Of a stretch of 64,000 nt of DNA, positions 62,037 to 64,000 are shown piece after piece. The translations under genes were made by a program, and so were the position numbers. Source of the stretch: JBBQUN01 sp963717115 (GTDB lineage Bacteria; Actinomycetota; Acidimicrobiia; Acidimicrobiales; SZUA-35); NCBI GenBank assembly GCA_963717115.1, contig CAVQVO010000002.1:372001-436000 (forward strand), read 5' to 3'. The notes beneath the pieces are model-generated. The model had not been told where the DNA came from and ran no database searches. It saw only the letters and a program-made list of their open reading frames with translations. Every line of letters starts with the position of its first letter. The first letter of the stretch is position 1.

Positions 62037-64000
62037 TCAGCCTGCTTCGATGAGGTACCGGTCTCGCAGCATCTCGGCCACCTCGTCGGGCGAGATCGCC
62101 TGGGACAGCCACAGGCCCTGTCCGAGGACGCAGCCGAGTTCGACGACCTCCTCTCGCAGGAGGTCGTCGTCGATGCCGGCGGCGGCGACCCGGAGTCCGG
62201 CGGTCTTGGCGAGCGTGATGAGCGAGCTGACCAGCGCCCGGCTCGAGAGCCGGTTCGACAGGTCGGTGATGAGGTTCAGGTCGATCTTGACGGCGTCGAT
62301 GGCGAACCTCGGAAGCCGCTCGAGATTGGCGTAGTCCGACCCGAAACGATCGAGGGTCACGGCCATCCCGATCGCCCGATAGGTGTCGAAGACCTGACGC
62401 AGGACGGTGGCGTCACTTCGCAGGACCGCTTCGGGGACCTCGATCCGGAAGTTGCTGGGTTTGAGCTTGTGACGCTCGAGCTCGCCGGTGATGAGCTGGC
62501 GCGATCGCGCCGACAGGAACATCTCGACCGTGAGGTTGATCGACATCTCGAGGTCCTGCACGGGCAGCCCGGCTGCCTCCCACCGGGCGAAGGCGGCGAT
62601 GGATTCGGTGATGACCCACTCGTCGATCGCGGTCGCACTGCCGGTCGACTTGGCCATCGGCATGAACTCCGCCGGCATCAGGAGCCCCCGGGTGGGGTGG
62701 CGCCAACGGACCGTCGACTCGAACCCCCGGAGCGACGCATCCCGCAGGTCGGCGATGGGCCACAGTTGGAGTTCGAGTTCGCCGTTCCCGGCGGCCTCGC
62801 GCATCTCGGCGAGGATCGTCAGATGCGCCGAGTTGTCGGCCAGCGTCTCGCTCGTGACCCGGACGGCGCGGCCCTTGCCCATGGCCTTGGCCCGGTACAT
62901 GGCGATGTCGGCCTCCTGGATCAGTCGCTCGGTGGAGCGATCGTCCGAGGCCGACGACACGCCGATGGAGGCGCTGATCTGGGCTTCGTCGTTGCTCACG
63001 ATGAAGGGCAGTTCGAGCGAGGCGACGATCCGTTCGGCGAGCCGTTCGGCCTCGAGGAGACCGAGACCCCGCAGGACCACGACGAACTCGTCACCACCCA
63101 GCCGGGCCACGAAATCGCTGGGCCGCAGCACCCCCCGCAGACGGTCGCCGACCCGCACGAGCAGTTCGTCTCCGGCGCCGTGGCCGAGCCGGTCGTTCAC
63201 GGCCTTGAACCCGTCGAGGTCGACGAACAGCACGCTCACGAGGTCCTCGGATTCGACCAGCAGCCGATCGAGTTCCTCGACGAGCTGCTGGCGGTTGGGC
63301 AGACCGGTCAGTGCGTCGTGGGTGGCCTGGTAGGCGAGCTGGGCCTCGACCCGCTCCCGCCGGGCGATGTCCTGGGCCAGGGCCTCGGTCATGTCGTCGA
63401 AGGCCATCGAGAGCCGACCCAGTTCGTCGTAGCGTTCGTCGCCGGTTCGCACGGTGAGGTCGCCATCGGCGACCGCCTCGGCCAGTTCGGTCATGCGACG
63501 CAGCCGCTGGACGAACGAGCGCAGGAGCACGGCGACCACCGAGATGATGACCAGTCCGGCCGAGATGAAGACGCCGATGATCCCGAGGCGGACCCGCTCG
63601 AGACGACCGAAGAGTTCGCTGGGGTCGGCGTCGACGACCACGATCCAGCCCTTGTCGCTCTTCGTCCGGGCCGAGGCCCGCACGACGGGGACGTTGCCCG
63701 CTGCGGTCGTTTCCTCGACGATCGCCTGATCGACCAGCGGATTGCTGGTCAACGCGATGCGCTGGTTGATCGCTGCGGGGTCGGTCGCGGTCAGCACCAG
63801 GTGCGAACCATCGCTGTTCTGCGCGAGGAGCATCAGCTCGGTCTCGCCGCCCAGGGCCGTCAGATCGCCTTCGCCGGCCAGGAGCGTCTCGAGGTCCCAC
63901 TCGGTGATGAGCTTGAACCGGGTCTGCCCGATGGCGACCGGCACGACGATCCCGATCCGGGTCTCGCGCGAGTTGTCGAAGAAGGCATCGGACACGACGA
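62037..64000 (-). CDS. GGDEF/EAL membrane signalling protein, 5' end outside window
   Basis: At least 652 residues; the N-terminus is cut by the window edge. An extracytoplasmic sensor part (dCache-like) is followed by a helix (LGIIGVFISAGLVIISVVAV), a HAMP segment (LAEAVADGDLTVRTGDERYD), a GGDEF domain with intact RLGGDEFVVVL, and an EAL-like domain. The EAL part reads FESTVRWRHP where F-E-A-L is usual, LDRFGSDYA where DDFG is usual, and AAAGIDDD where A-E-G-V-E is usual, so phosphodiesterase activity is doubtful. It likely makes cyclic di-GMP. Confidence 0.88.
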   Translation of the reverse strand, partial: VVSDAFFDNSRETRIGIVVPVAIGQTRFKLITEWDLETLLAGEGDLTALGGETELMLLAQNSDGSHLVLTATDPAAINQRIALTSNPLVDQAIVEETTAAGNVPVVRASARTKSDKGWIVVVDADPSELFGRLERVRLGIIGVFISAGLVIISVVAVLLRSFVQRLRRMTELAEAVADGDLTVRTGDERYDELGRLSMAFDDMTEALAQDIARRERVEAQLAYQATHDALTGLPNRQQLVEELDRLLVESEDLVSVLFVDLDGFKAVNDRLGHGAGDELLVRVGDRLRGVLRPSDFVARLGGDEFVVVLRGLGLLEAERLAERIVASLELPFIVSNDEAQISASIGVSSASDDRSTERLIQEADIAMYRAKAMGKGRAVRVTSETLADNSAHLTILAEMREAAGNGELELQLWPIADLRDASLRGFESTVRWRHPTRGLLMPAEFMPMAKSTGSATAIDEWVITESIAAFARWEAAGLPVQDLEMSINLTVEMFLSARSRQLITGELERHKLKPSNFRIEVPEAVLRSDATVLRQVFDTYRAIGMAVTLDRFGSDYANLERLPRFAIDAVKIDLNLITDLSNRLSSRALVSSLITLAKTAGLRVAAAGIDDDLLREEVVELGCVLGQGLWLSQAISPDEVAEMLRDRYLIEAG

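Overview
The window is high-GC, densely coded bacterial chromosome. Actinobacterial gene content (wax-ester synthase/DGAT, a Ddn-type deazaflavin-fold protein, a DUF501-Ppx protein, DUF222/13E12 HNH genes, a baeRF/Rv2629-like factor, a tRNA without encoded CCA) points to an actinomycete, possibly a member of Acidimicrobiia. That assignment is inference; no rRNA is present. Long open frames opposite real genes are common because of the GC content and were discarded.

Layout. 0.1-10.3 kb: a cyclase/ATPase/TPR giant, a mycothiol-isomerase-like protein, a full-length glgX broken by about 18 single-base indels, a YdeI-type protein, an SDR, a release-factor-fold (possible hibernation) protein and an AI-2E-type permease. 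10.4-20.8 kb: accessory metabolism and stress genes (BrkB/YihY, PNPOx-fold, SDR, WS/DGAT, cyclic 2,3-diphosphoglycerate synthetase-like, DinB-like, membrane proteins, Usp, serine hydrolase). 20.8-25 kb: a decayed pyruvate dehydrogenase/transketolase remnant, a PH-like protein, tRNA-Leu(UAA), a ThDP enzyme and an HNH gene with a near-leaderless promoter.

25-43.3 kb is the most striking part. An MMPL/RND exporter with a duplicated C-terminal Cys-pair domain and a membrane Ser/Thr kinase with an FnIII-like ectodomain lie on the minus strand. Divergent from them is a tightly coupled plus-strand operon: a ~2070-aa surface protein (beta-propeller-like head, 11 cadherin/Ig-like repeats, 6 FnIII repeats, Cys-containing tail), MoxR ATPase, DUF58, a TgpA-like transglutaminase lacking the catalytic Cys and His, a small membrane protein, PP2C phosphatase, an FHA protein and an FHA-like/winged-helix protein. 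Kinase, phosphatase and FHA reader beside an envelope assembly module suggest a phospho-regulated cell-surface system.

43-64 kb: purB, enoyl-CoA hydratases, a 31-bp tandem repeat, a glutamine-amidotransferase-like hydrolase, a Cas4-like PD-(D/E)XK protein, acyl-CoA synthetase, MOSC, GNATs, a UPF0104/LPG-synthase-type membrane protein with maf, a sulfur operon (SQR-like, TusE/DsrC-like, DsrE-like), a DUF501-Ppx fusion, CoxG with a MocA-like nucleotidyltransferase, an acyl-CoA dehydrogenase and, at the right edge, a GGDEF protein with a degenerate EAL domain.
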